Assembly: GCF_000526335.1 (NCBI RefSeq)
Contig: NZ_JAFW01000001.1
Span: 4,836,001 to 4,900,000 of the forward strand
Direction of reading: 5' to 3'
DNA length: 64,000 bases
Source: Arthrobacter sp. 31Y
GTDB taxonomy: Bacteria; Actinomycetota; Actinomycetes; Actinomycetales; Micrococcaceae
Below, piece after piece: positions 16,738-25,769 of the stretch (position 1 is the stretch's first letter; each line of letters begins with the position of its first letter). Both the position numbers and the translations under genes were made by a program. Under the pieces are notes generated by a model, which searched no databases, was not told the origin of the DNA, and saw nothing but the letters and a program-made list of their open reading frames with translations.

Positions 16738-19157
16738 GCGATCGCCTTCCATCCCAGAATTCGTGCCATGGTTTCCAATGCCGGGCCAGCGCCGGACAGG
16801 TCCATGGGGGAGGACTCAGCTGCGACACCGGCTGAACCGACCCGGCTCAACTGTTCGCCGATTTCACGCCGTTCAGGCCTGCTGAACGCCGAGAACGTCC
16901 TCCGTATCAAAGGCAAGACGTCCTCAAACACGTCATCGTGCACGCCTTCCACCCAATCATCAACGATCTGCAGGAGCCTCCGATCATGGATCAGCAAGGT
17001 CGCGTCGCCGGACAGCAGGCCGTCCAACCAGGCAGCGGCTTCCGGGGCGGGTGTAGCAATCGACAAGCGTCGGCTCAGACGTGACGCAACATCAGTTGCT
17101 TCCACCAGGCCTGCATCCAGCAATAGCCGGGTGGCCCGTCCGGCCACCGAGCCATGAATCGTGTCCGAGTGCGCCACCGCCGAGAGGGCAGTATGCCAGT
17201 CATTCAAGGGCAGCTCAGGTAAGACGGTTAGACCATCTTGTGCCAGGTCAATGGCCCGGCGCATCACACTGGCAGCATCATCATCTAAGCCGGCGCAGGC
17301 GGTGAGCAGTCCGACGCAAGCACGGACTACCGTGGCCTGCAGGATTTTCCGGACATCGCTCACGTCCACCCCGCGCACGTTGCCGTACCTGCAGGTGCGG
17401 GCCAGCGGGGCGATGGTTTCCAAGAGGGGAGGAACATCCTGCTGCAGCGCAGTACGTTCGGCCAAAGCGGACACGACGCCAGCGATGCCGTCGGGTAATT
17501 CGGCCAGGAGACAGCTCTCAAGCAGTCTGCTCAGAACGGGCAGGCTTTCGGCCGCCTGCGCCTGCTCAGAGACGAACGTGGCTGCTGCTGAGGCGACGGT
17601 GGTGCCGTAGCGGCTCGCTTCCACCACTGAAACAGCCAACTCGGGTTTCCACGCCAACGTCCATGCTTCTTTGAAGGTGCCAGTGGTCCTGCCGGCATCA
17701 GTCGGCTGAGCCCAGTCCACACCTAGCAGCGACAGGCGGTGGAAGAGCACCGAACGGGCCAACTGGTTGGGCTTGCGCAGGTCCAAGACCATGACCTCTT
17801 CCATGGCACTGGGCTTCATGCGTAGCTTGCGCTGGGTGGCGGTAAGGTCCGCTGCCAGCGGGAGGGTAGGAACAGAGTCAGGAACGTTCCCGAGCTCGCG
17901 CCCAACAGTCAGTTCCCGGTGAACCAGGGCCAACGGCAGAGGTGAACCGTCGCACAGGACAGTCTGCGCGGCATCGTCCAGCTCCGGCAAGCCAGGGCTT
18001 GGCCGTCCGCGAATGGCGGCTAACGCAGTAGCCATCCTGCTGGCCTCCACAACGGAAGCCGTGGAAGCATCCAGGTTCTCTTTGCGCAACGCATGGGCTA
18101 CCCGAACCAGCCACGTGGTGGCAACATCCTTCGTTGGGTCCTTGGCCATCCAGTGTGCGAACAGGTGCTGGTACCAGCCCGGTGCAGTGACCCCTGCTCC
18201 GTATCCGCTGCCCAGGCTGAGCCGGTCCGAGGTCCATGGAACCCAGGTGACTGACACTTTTGCCTTGGGTAGACCGGCGAGCACTTTGTTATCGGCGGAC
18301 AGCGAAGGAAAACCTGCGGGTACCAGTGCCGGTGCGTGATAAGCGCCGCACACTACTGCGATGCGTTCATGCCCTTCGCGCATGGCAGCACGCAACAGAC
18401 GCCGCATGGCAGCTTCCCGGCGGTTGTTCTCCAGGACGTCGGGATGGTCCGGGGGACGCCGATCCATAGCCCGGATCTCCGTGATCGCCTCGATGAGAGC
18501 GTCAAAGCGTTCAACGGGGTCCGTGTTCCGGTGCTCCACGGCGTCCTCCCACCATCGTTCCGCGTCGCTGTAGCCCGCAGCTTCGGCCAACATGCCAATC
18601 GCGTCGGGCCGGTACGGCTGCTGATGGATGACCGCATGATCCTCGACGACGGCCGGAGGGTCCTCGACGACGTCCGCGGGCTTAGCGTCGACGTCCGGAT
18701 GGTTCTCGTCGACGGCGGCAAGCCCCCCGCCGTCGTCGGCCGAGGCTACCGCAGGTTCCGTCTCCGCCGACGCCCCAGTGGAATCTTCCTCTGCCGAAGC
18801 CACCGCTGCTGTCGCGGCGCGTTCCTCTGCCGCGCGGAGTGCGAACGTGTGTGCGGCGGGCAGGTCTATGGCACGCACGGGCTTTCCCGTGGACAGAGCC
18901 CAGCGGATCGCCACCCATTCAGGCGAGAAGCTGGCCATGGGGTAGAAGGAGGCCAAACGAGGCTCGTCCGCCGCGTAGATCAAGCCTGCGACCGGTGGAA
19001 CCATGTCCGGATCCGTGACCAGCGGGATGACCTGGTCAAGCTCCGGTGGCCCTTCCACCAGCACCAAATCAGGCCTCAGGGTCGCCAGAGCTTCCGCTAC
19101 GGAATGGGCCGAACCCGGACCGTGGTGCCGGATCCCCAGAATGTGGACGTCTGTCAT
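16734..19157 (-). CDS. DUF5682 family protein (TraB/TIKI-like fold suspected)
   Basis: 807-aa protein that I recognise as the DUF5682 component of the MoxR-VWA neighbourhood. The N-terminus has GIRHHGPGS (H11, H12), then VLVEGP (E35-G36) and later VVCGAYH (residues 268-274). GxxH, EG and a second GxxH are the pattern of the TraB/TIKI/ChaN-like superfamily, so a metal-dependent hydrolase-like domain is my inference. An acidic, alanine-rich low-complexity linker (about 112-178) interrupts that domain. The remaining 500 residues are helical repeats without a known motif. It follows MoxR by 3 bp and overlaps VWA by 4 bp. Confidence 0.85.
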   Translation of the reverse strand: MTDVHILGIRHHGPGSAHSVAEALATLRPDLVLVEGPPELDQVIPLVTDPDMVPPVAGLIYAADEPRLASFYPMASFSPEWVAIRWALSTGKPVRAIDLPAAHTFALRAAEERAATAAVASAEEDSTGASAETEPAVASADDGGGLAAVDENHPDVDAKPADVVEDPPAVVEDHAVIHQQPYRPDAIGMLAEAAGYSDAERWWEDAVEHRNTDPVERFDALIEAITEIRAMDRRPPDHPDVLENNRREAAMRRLLRAAMREGHERIAVVCGAYHAPALVPAGFPSLSADNKVLAGLPKAKVSVTWVPWTSDRLSLGSGYGAGVTAPGWYQHLFAHWMAKDPTKDVATTWLVRVAHALRKENLDASTASVVEASRMATALAAIRGRPSPGLPELDDAAQTVLCDGSPLPLALVHRELTVGRELGNVPDSVPTLPLAADLTATQRKLRMKPSAMEEVMVLDLRKPNQLARSVLFHRLSLLGVDWAQPTDAGRTTGTFKEAWTLAWKPELAVSVVEASRYGTTVASAAATFVSEQAQAAESLPVLSRLLESCLLAELPDGIAGVVSALAERTALQQDVPPLLETIAPLARTCRYGNVRGVDVSDVRKILQATVVRACVGLLTACAGLDDDAASVMRRAIDLAQDGLTVLPELPLNDWHTALSAVAHSDTIHGSVAGRATRLLLDAGLVEATDVASRLSRRLSIATPAPEAAAWLDGLLSGDATLLIHDRRLLQIVDDWVEGVHDDVFEDVLPLIRRTFSAFSRPERREIGEQLSRVGSAGVAAESSPMDLSGAGPALETMARILGWKAIA

Positions 19158-19160
19158 GTT

Positions 19161-20267
19161 TCAGTTGGACGATTCGAGGTCGCGGCAGGCCCGGTACAGG
19201 TCTTTCCATTCGGGCCGGTTCCTTACCACGGTCTCCAAGTATTCCTGCCAGATCACACGGTCCTGCACGGGGTCCTTGATCACGGCTCCCACCAGGCTGG
19301 CGGCCACATCCTCTGCACGGACCGTGCCGTCTCCAAAGTGTGCGGCCAGTGACAGCCCGTTGGTCATCACGGAAATTGCCTCCGCTGTGGACAACGTGGC
19401 CGACGGCGACTTGATGGTGGTGCGCTGATCCTGCGTCACACCTGACCGGAGCTCGCGCATGACGGTCACCACCCTGCGGATCTCGGACAGTGCAGCCAAG
19501 TCTGCCGGCAGCTCCAGAGACTCACCCAAGCTGCGGACACGGGTGGTGACGATCTCCACCTCTTGGTCAATGCTGTCCGGAAGCGGCAGGACCACCGTGT
19601 TGAACCGGCGGCGAAGGGCGGAGGAGAGATCGTTGACGCCCTTATCGCGATTGTTCGCCGTGGCAATCACGTTGAAGCCCTTCCGTGCCTGGACTTCCTC
19701 GTTGAGCTCTGGAATGGGCAGTGTCTTCTCGCTGAGAATGGTGATGAGGGAGTCCTGCACGTCTGATGGGATGCGGGTCAGTTCCTCCACACGAACCAGG
19801 CTTCCTGTCTCCATGGCGCGCATCACCGGACCCGGAACCATGGCGGCGCGGGAAGGGCCATCGGCCAGCAGCCGGGCGTAGTTCCATCCATACCGCAAGG
19901 CCTCTTCCGGGGTACCCGCGGTGCCTTGCACCACCAAGGTGGACGAGCCGGAGATGGCTGCCGCCAGGTGCTCACCAAGCCAGGTCTTCGCGGTTCCCGG
20001 AACACCCAGCAACAGCAGTGCGCGGTCTGTGGCCAGTGACGCCACGGCGATTTCAACCAGGCGTTCGGAGCCAAGATACTTCGGGCTGATCTGAACACCG
20101 TTGGCCAAGGTTCCACCAAGGATATAAGTGGTGACTGCCCATGGGGAAAGGCGCCAGCTGGGTGGGCGGGGGCGATCGTCAACAGCGTCCAAAGCGCTGA
20201 GTTCATCGGCGTACGCGTTCTCTGCGTGCGCGCGAAGAACCTCCGTGGCGTTCTGGGCATCGGTCAT
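19161..20267 (-). CDS. MoxR-family AAA+ ATPase
   Basis: 368-aa ATPase. Walker A is GVPGTAKT (88-95); the Walker B position reads VRVEELTR, so the usual aspartate-glutamate pair is Glu161-Glu162; sensor 1 lies in IATANNRDKG and the arginine cluster in SSALRRRF. MoxR ATPases work as chaperones or remodelers with VWA proteins. ATG 20267 overlaps the DUF5691 stop (ATGA), with GGAGG 7 nt upstream; an in-frame upstream extension to 20495 lies inside the DUF5691 gene and is rejected. The Asp-to-Glu change may slow but need not abolish ATP hydrolysis. Confidence 0.93.
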   Translation of the reverse strand: MTDAQNATEVLRAHAENAYADELSALDAVDDRPRPPSWRLSPWAVTTYILGGTLANGVQISPKYLGSERLVEIAVASLATDRALLLLGVPGTAKTWLGEHLAAAISGSSTLVVQGTAGTPEEALRYGWNYARLLADGPSRAAMVPGPVMRAMETGSLVRVEELTRIPSDVQDSLITILSEKTLPIPELNEEVQARKGFNVIATANNRDKGVNDLSSALRRRFNTVVLPLPDSIDQEVEIVTTRVRSLGESLELPADLAALSEIRRVVTVMRELRSGVTQDQRTTIKSPSATLSTAEAISVMTNGLSLAAHFGDGTVRAEDVAASLVGAVIKDPVQDRVIWQEYLETVVRNRPEWKDLYRACRDLESSN

Positions 20268-21706
20268 CGGAAAGCCTCCGTCAGGGATTGTTTGAATGAT
20301 TGGTATTGGACCGCATCGCGCAGGACACGGCGCCGTGCAGCGTCTTTGTCGGTTTCTGCCAATAGTTGCCGGCAACGTTCGGTTGCCTCGGGCGGCAGCG
20401 CTGTGGGTAAGTCTTCGGACAGCATGGCTGCCAAACGACCCCCGTCCTTGCTCGAAATCACTGTCAGTACCGCCTCGGCCAACGGAACGGGCCACGGTTG
20501 CGGCAGGTCTTGGAGGAGCGGAGCCAGGGTCAGCGGTTCGTCGTTGCTTTCACGGACGTGCCGCTCCAGCCAATGTTCCCGCTCGTCAGGAGGAAGGCAA
20601 TCGAGCAGTCTCCTGTCCGTCAAGACGCCAAGAAGCGCGCGCGCCCATTCAGCATCGTTGCGGGCGGCAGTTGCCGCGATTATCGCGTCCAGGATGCGGG
20701 GTTCGCCCTGCAGCAGCGCAAGGGTGGCCACGCGGTTACGGCCTGTTGCCACCGTCCACACGTCCAGTGGTGCGCCTTTGATAATGGCCTCCAATCGTGC
20801 CATCCGGTCCGGTTCACCCCTCCGTGGGTCCGCTGGAACTCCGTCCCGCAATGCGTCCTTGTCGGGGTCCGGAGGGAGATCGATTTCAAGCCGTTTGCTC
20901 AGAAGCCCCTTGACCTGCAGCAAGGGTTTTAGCCGGGCGGCCATGCGGGTAGCGCGTGCACTCCCGGGGAGCTGGTCCAAAAGCCGAAGGGCCACTTCCC
21001 GTACGCCCTTGGCTTTGTCATCCAAGGCCCGCTCCAACAAGGCTTCGTCCTCGTCATGGAGGTTTCCAGCGAACAGCGCCAGATTACCTGCCCGCTCCCT
21101 GGCGCTGAGCGACGTCCAGTTCTCTTGGAGCTGGACCCGCGCAGCTGATGCATCACGTTTTCTGAGGACGTCAAAGTCCGCCGCCGCGTCAGAACTTGGT
21201 GCGCCGGTCCTTTGGGTGGCAGGCTCGTGAGAAGGCGGGTTCTTGATCTCCTGCAACCACCGGCCACGGGTTCCTATGGCCGGCTCCAGGCTCCTGAAAA
21301 CAGTGGATTTAGTCTCAGCCAACGTCAGCAACGCCGGCAGCAGCCGGTGAGGGACCCGGCGTCGTGATTCTTCGGCTAACTTCAGCCAGTCCACTATCAG
21401 TTGGGTCCGCAGTTCAAGACCCACGGGCGGTTGGGTCAGTAGCAGCTCCAAGAGCCGGGCGGCTTCGCCGCTGGCTTGTGGCTCCTCATCAGCAGGGGCC
21501 GGTGAAGACGGACCGGCGCCGGGGGCAGTGGTGGCGGTCCGCGTCGCCCGGGTAACAATGTCAGCCAGGGCGGCTTGATCCAACAGGGATTCCTCGCTGC
21601 TTAGGCCATCGGGTGCACGAAATCCCAACTCGGCGGGCGAATGCGGAGCGTCGTGCCGTCCCGTACCCACCAGCGCCGCTGTTCGCAGATCTGCCACCCA
21701 CATCAT
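20264..21706 (-). CDS. DUF5691 family protein
   Basis: 480-aa, mainly alpha-helical protein that I recognise as the DUF5691 partner of MoxR-VWA operons. The start MMWVADLRTAALVGTGR is characteristic. Leucine-rich helical pairs such as RERAGNLALFAGNLHDEDEALLERALDD and KGVREVALRLLDQLPGS resemble HEAT/ARM-type repeats, suggesting a scaffold or client-binding role. A proline/alanine-rich linker lies near residues 60-80. It overlaps the SWIM gene upstream and the MoxR gene downstream by 4 bp each. No enzymatic motif is visible. Confidence 0.82.
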   Translation of the reverse strand: MMWVADLRTAALVGTGRHDAPHSPAELGFRAPDGLSSEESLLDQAALADIVTRATRTATTAPGAGPSSPAPADEEPQASGEAARLLELLLTQPPVGLELRTQLIVDWLKLAEESRRRVPHRLLPALLTLAETKSTVFRSLEPAIGTRGRWLQEIKNPPSHEPATQRTGAPSSDAAADFDVLRKRDASAARVQLQENWTSLSARERAGNLALFAGNLHDEDEALLERALDDKAKGVREVALRLLDQLPGSARATRMAARLKPLLQVKGLLSKRLEIDLPPDPDKDALRDGVPADPRRGEPDRMARLEAIIKGAPLDVWTVATGRNRVATLALLQGEPRILDAIIAATAARNDAEWARALLGVLTDRRLLDCLPPDEREHWLERHVRESNDEPLTLAPLLQDLPQPWPVPLAEAVLTVISSKDGGRLAAMLSEDLPTALPPEATERCRQLLAETDKDAARRRVLRDAVQYQSFKQSLTEAFR

Positions 21707-23001
21707 GGGGTCACCACCATTCCATCAACGACGACGGTCAAAGGACGCAGGCAGCCATCCTCCAGTTCGCCAAAAATATCGGCCGCATGGCCGCCGGTCA
21801 GTGCCAGCAGCGAGTCCAAGGGAGCATCCATCAAAGGAAGTGCCCCGCCGTTCGGATCATGCAGCCACCCCTGGCCCTCGGGGTTGATGATGACTCCTTC
21901 CAACAGCACGGGAAGCCTGGTCCGCCACGGCGAGAGGGCAACTGCAGCAGACTCCTGTTTGAGGGCCTGCACAATGCTGTTGCCCGCGCCGAGGTTTGTG
22001 GCCACGTCCAGGGGAGTGACAGGGCCGGTGAACATGGCGCGCTGCGGTGCTGAACCGGGGTAGCGGGCAACTGTGACATCCAGCAGAGCCCCGGCAAGTT
22101 GCGGGGCAGCCAAACCCTGGCCCTGTGCGGCGAAGTCGAGGACCACCACTACCGTCCCGTCCGGGCCTTGAAGCCAGGTCCGCTGTTGCTGCAGGCGGCC
22201 GTCATCGCTCCTGTGCGCTCCCAGAACCAGCCAAGGGCCCACCAAGCGCTCAATGTCCTGAACATCGGCCGACGCCGTGGACCACCCGAGGGCAGCCTTG
22301 ACGTCAGCGAACTCATCCGGAGATAGCTTGTCCCTGGCTGACCAGGCCTTGGTGAGTGCCCACCAGCGGCCCACGTGGAGGAGAAGATGGTCAGACCAGT
22401 CCGACCTGCTGTGGATTTGGGAAGCCATGTCCCGTACTTGTTCGGCCAAACCAGGAAGCTGGGAGTCCACCAAACGGGCTGCAACGCCATCCCACCACGA
22501 ATAGGGCTGGTTGCGGGCGGCGGCGATGCCTGTCCGGACAAGGTCCGTCAGCCAGCGCGAAAAATCATCCACCCCCGCGTCCATCAGCGCGAGCCGCGCA
22601 GCGAGACGTTTTGCCTGCGCTTCCGGATCGGCGGGCTGCTCGCTTTGCCGACGTTCTTTGGCCGTGGCGCGGTCAGCCCGTTGATCTGCCCACTCCTTGG
22701 CGAAATCAGCGGTAGCGGCTCCTGCTTCAGCTGCCTCACCCCGGGACCACAGGAGGAGTAGTGCCAGGGCATGCTTGCAGGGGAACTTCCGGCTGGGACA
22801 TGAGCAGCGGTAAGCGGGCGCGACGATGTCAACGCTGACTTGATAAGGCGTTTTTCCGCTGCCTTGGCACTTACCCCATACAAGGACATCATTGCTGCCG
22901 GAGTCCGTCCATGGGCCGGGATGCGCAAGCTTCCGTGCCGCCGCCAACGAGGATGCGTCCGGGGCGGCTTTGATGACTGTCTCTTCGCTCCAACGCCCCA
23001 T
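21703..23001 (-). CDS. SWIM zinc-finger protein, first gene of MoxR-VWA operon
   Basis: 432-aa protein with a SWIM zinc finger CSCPSRKFPCKH (ligands C66, C68, C75, H77), a fold that binds nucleic acid or proteins. The rest is helical with a charged, lysine/arginine/glutamate-rich segment (about 90-130) and a C-terminal beta-rich part. ATG 23001 has only a weak ribosome site. It opens the five-gene transcript; its stop overlaps the DUF5691 start. I suggest it is the recognition subunit, but that is inference. Confidence 0.88.
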   Translation of the reverse strand: MGRWSEETVIKAAPDASSLAAARKLAHPGPWTDSGSNDVLVWGKCQGSGKTPYQVSVDIVAPAYRCSCPSRKFPCKHALALLLLWSRGEAAEAGAATADFAKEWADQRADRATAKERRQSEQPADPEAQAKRLAARLALMDAGVDDFSRWLTDLVRTGIAAARNQPYSWWDGVAARLVDSQLPGLAEQVRDMASQIHSRSDWSDHLLLHVGRWWALTKAWSARDKLSPDEFADVKAALGWSTASADVQDIERLVGPWLVLGAHRSDDGRLQQQRTWLQGPDGTVVVVLDFAAQGQGLAAPQLAGALLDVTVARYPGSAPQRAMFTGPVTPLDVATNLGAGNSIVQALKQESAAVALSPWRTRLPVLLEGVIINPEGQGWLHDPNGGALPLMDAPLDSLLALTGGHAADIFGELEDGCLRPLTVVVDGMVVTP

Positions 23002-23110
23002 GAGTTTTATTCTGCCTGACGGCTACGACAGTTTCACACAGGACCCGCTGTTCAAAGGGTGGCGCTGTTCAACGGTGGCTCTGTGGAATGCTCTTCAACA
23101 GCGCAAGAAC

Positions 23111-23146
23111 GGCCCGGATGCTCACAGCTGTGCGAGCATCCGGGCC
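23111..23146 (-). terminator. Strong hairpin terminator after DUF3100 gene
   Basis: Perfect 13-bp stem (GGCCCGGATGCTC at 23111-23123 with its complement at 23134-23146) and a 10-nt loop. It lies 20 bp beyond the DUF3100 stop and upstream of the SWIM gene on the same strand. Following bases on the minus strand (GTTCTT) form only a weak U-tract. It separates the two operons. Confidence 0.8.
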
Positions 23147-23165
23147 GAAGCTTGCAGGGCATTTG

Positions 23166-24536
23166 TTAGTGCCAGAGTCCCAAAGCAAACTCCGCGATGA
23201 CCGTGGACAGCAGGAAGGACGCCGTGATCGCCACCAAGCCAACGGGAATGATCTTCCACCCGATGTTCCGCAACAACGGAATGTCCTTACCGAGTGACAA
23301 GCCAGCCAAGGTCAGCATCACTGTTGCAATGGAGAGGAAGTCGACAGTCTTGACGGCCTCATTCAAGACGCCGGACCCAAAGAACCACGGGCTCGAAACA
23401 TAGGCGCCAATAGTGGTGATGAAGACAATGGCCGAAATTTTCCTGGTGATCTTGGCCAGCAGCAAACTGACCAGGACCAGAGCCAACATGATGCCGTATC
23501 CAGCCAGGATGGAGACACTCAGGCCCTTTGCGGCCACGGCTGCAGTGCCAATACCCAACACCGTCAAGACAGACAGGGAAAGCCATAGCGGCAACTTCAT
23601 TGCCGCAGAGGACTTCGCTACCTCTTCACGGAAGCGGCGGTTCTCCTCGGCCTGGACCTCGTCCTGTTCCAGTTCAGCTGCGGTGCGGGCCTGTGGAGCC
23701 GTGCCGGCAGCGACCTTCTGCGATTCCTTATTGCGGGTGAGTACCTTATAGAACTTGTCAGCAACGGGCAGTGCGATATAGATGCCTACGTAGACACCCA
23801 GGATGGTGGTGATCAGGTTGGAGACTGCTGCCATGCCCAGAATGGCTTCCTGGTCACCCGGGTAGGCGGCAATGATGCTCGCGGCAGAGGCCGCCATCAT
23901 GGAACCCGAACCAACGCCGGCGCCCATCGCCAGGGCCAAGGGATCGAAAATCTTCCAGTTGGCCACCAGCGAGGTCAGGAGTGTGATGAAAATGGCGCCG
24001 AACAGGGTGCCGAAAACGTACATGGCCAGCACACCGCGGTACTGGTCTGAGTCCGGACCGTATTTCTCTGAGACCATGGCGAACGACGGTTCACGGTCCA
24101 GGGAGAACGTGGCGCCCACGGTGGCCTTGCCCATGCGGAGCAACACAGCGAGCGGCAGTGCCAACACGATGGTTCCCAGCAGATGGCCCACCTCCTGCAG
24201 GAGCAGCGCGGGGCCGGCCTTGATCAGACTCGGCAGGCTTGGGCCGATATTGAAGGCGAGCCTGGCCACCAGGAGCAGGACTGCCACACCAACGAGGGCG
24301 GCGGCCACACGCTGGAGGTCCAGGCCCAGCGGCTTGAACTTCTGGATGGAGACCAGCAAGCCAAGAATCAAGCCCCAGACCATGGGGAAAATGATGATCG
24401 CACCAATGCCAAGGTCAATCTTGGCCTGGCCGATGAACTGGACCGCAAGGGCAATGACAAACGCCAGGGCGGCAACAGGAAGCGTCAGCCGTGTGCCGGC
24501 CTTGTCCGTCCGCGTGGTTTCGGTGCTGGTGCTCAT
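23166..24536 (-). CDS. DUF3100 family membrane transporter
   Basis: 456-aa integral membrane protein with about 12 hydrophobic segments and a central charged loop (about 275-320). HLLGTIVLALPLAVLLRMGKATVG and the GAGVGSGSMMAASAASI segment fit the DUF3100 family as I remember it; these are often encoded beside M20 amidohydrolases. The start ATG overlaps the M20 stop (ATGA), so translation is coupled. It probably imports (or exports) the M20 substrate. The substrate is unknown. Confidence 0.8.
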   Translation of the reverse strand: MSTSTETTRTDKAGTRLTLPVAALAFVIALAVQFIGQAKIDLGIGAIIIFPMVWGLILGLLVSIQKFKPLGLDLQRVAAALVGVAVLLLVARLAFNIGPSLPSLIKAGPALLLQEVGHLLGTIVLALPLAVLLRMGKATVGATFSLDREPSFAMVSEKYGPDSDQYRGVLAMYVFGTLFGAIFITLLTSLVANWKIFDPLALAMGAGVGSGSMMAASAASIIAAYPGDQEAILGMAAVSNLITTILGVYVGIYIALPVADKFYKVLTRNKESQKVAAGTAPQARTAAELEQDEVQAEENRRFREEVAKSSAAMKLPLWLSLSVLTVLGIGTAAVAAKGLSVSILAGYGIMLALVLVSLLLAKITRKISAIVFITTIGAYVSSPWFFGSGVLNEAVKTVDFLSIATVMLTLAGLSLGKDIPLLRNIGWKIIPVGLVAITASFLLSTVIAEFALGLWH

Positions 24537-25759
24537 GATGATGCTTCCTGAATCGTGGCTTCGCGACGGTAGGCCGCCTTAACGAAGCGATCTCTCTGTT
24601 GGGGATTGGTTGCAGCGCCCGCCACTGTCCAAGCCAGCGCGGTGGCTGCCTCGAACATCACGGCGTACGCCTCGGGGGTGTTCGCAAGAGCCGCGAAGCC
24701 GTGCGAATGGATGGGAACGTTGGCGCCGGGAATACTCAGCCATGGATGCAGCGATGGAATCACTTGGGAGATATTTCCCATGTCCGTGGAGCCTCCGCCC
24801 ATACCCGCCGCCGGAGAAGTGTCCTTACCGAACGCGTCCATGGCTTCGGTCCAGTGGGCGGCAAGTTCTGCATCCTGGATCAGCGGCTCGTAGAGCGGTT
24901 CCGCGGCAGTGATTTCCAGGGTGGTTCCTGTGGCAACTGCTGCGCCTTCAAAACACCGTCTGACCCGCTCGAGCAAGGTTTCGTACTCCGGAAGAGTAAA
25001 AGCTCGGCACTCGAACGGAACCACGGCGTGATCCGGGATGATGTTGGTGACATGCCCGGCCTCAGCCACATAGCAGGCAACCCGGTGATCACCGGGAATC
25101 TGCTGACGAAGCAAACCGATGGCTACCTGACTGAGCACGGCCGCGTCCCCGGCGTTGACTCCCATATGCGGGGCGGCCGCAGCGTGGGCGGCCTTACCGG
25201 TGAAGACAGCCTCGTAACGGCCCACAGCTTGGGCGGTGGTCCCCGCGGGGTTGTACGTAACGCCGTCCTGGACAGGGTGGACCATCAGAGCCAGTCCGAC
25301 TCCGTCAAAGGCACCGCGCTCCAGCATCAGCACTTTGCCGCCGCCATGCTCCTCAGCCGGCGTGCCGATTGCTTTCAACGTAATGCCGAGGTCGTCCACG
25401 TGGGGAAGGAGAGCGAGTGCCGCGGCTACAGACGCACCCGCGATGAGATTGTGTCCGCAGGCGTGGCCCACAGACGGCAGGGCGTCGTATTCCACGCATA
25501 AGGCAACGGTCAAGTCACCGTTTCCGGCGCTCGCAGTGAAGGCAGTGGGCAGATCAGCCGTTCCCGGAGTGACGTCGAAGCCGCCTTCAGACAGCAGCGA
25601 CGCAATTGCCTCAGCTGCACGGACTTCCTCGAAGGAGATCTCGGGATTGGCGTGCAGATCCTCTGACAGGGCCCGCACTCGTGGCTTCCACGTTGCTACG
25701 CCATCCGCCAGCGCTGTGCGAAGGCCTTCATTCGCGGATGCTGTGTTGGTGGTTTCCAT
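24533..25759 (-). CDS. M20-family amidohydrolase (PM20D2/AbgB-like)
   Basis: 408-aa zinc-dependent amidohydrolase. Metal-binding elements are VGHACGHNLIAG and TPAEEHGGGK, the GHN variant found in AbgA/AbgB (p-aminobenzoyl-glutamate hydrolase) and PM20D2-type dipeptidases; the dimerisation/lid segment contains AAAPHMGVNAGDA. No signal peptide, so cytoplasmic. ATG 25759 has AGGAG just upstream; the frame extends to 25912 but that part overlaps the aldehyde dehydrogenase end. It is coupled to the DUF3100 transporter and likely cleaves an imported N-acyl or aminoacyl amide. Confidence 0.9.
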   Translation of the reverse strand: METTNTASANEGLRTALADGVATWKPRVRALSEDLHANPEISFEEVRAAEAIASLLSEGGFDVTPGTADLPTAFTASAGNGDLTVALCVEYDALPSVGHACGHNLIAGASVAAALALLPHVDDLGITLKAIGTPAEEHGGGKVLMLERGAFDGVGLALMVHPVQDGVTYNPAGTTAQAVGRYEAVFTGKAAHAAAAPHMGVNAGDAAVLSQVAIGLLRQQIPGDHRVACYVAEAGHVTNIIPDHAVVPFECRAFTLPEYETLLERVRRCFEGAAVATGTTLEITAAEPLYEPLIQDAELAAHWTEAMDAFGKDTSPAAGMGGGSTDMGNISQVIPSLHPWLSIPGANVPIHSHGFAALANTPEAYAVMFEAATALAWTVAGAATNPQQRDRFVKAAYRREATIQEASS

Positions 25760-25769
25760 GGTTCTCCTG

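Noticed and set aside
18336..19352. 338-codon plus-strand open frame
   Set aside because: Antisense to DUF5682 and the end of MoxR; arginine/histidine-rich composition typical of reverse-frame translation.
15511..23001. Calling the MoxR-VWA operon an antiphage system outright
   Set aside because: No nuclease, membrane-pore or NADase effector is recognisable and no defence genes lie next to it; a defence role is kept only as a hypothesis.
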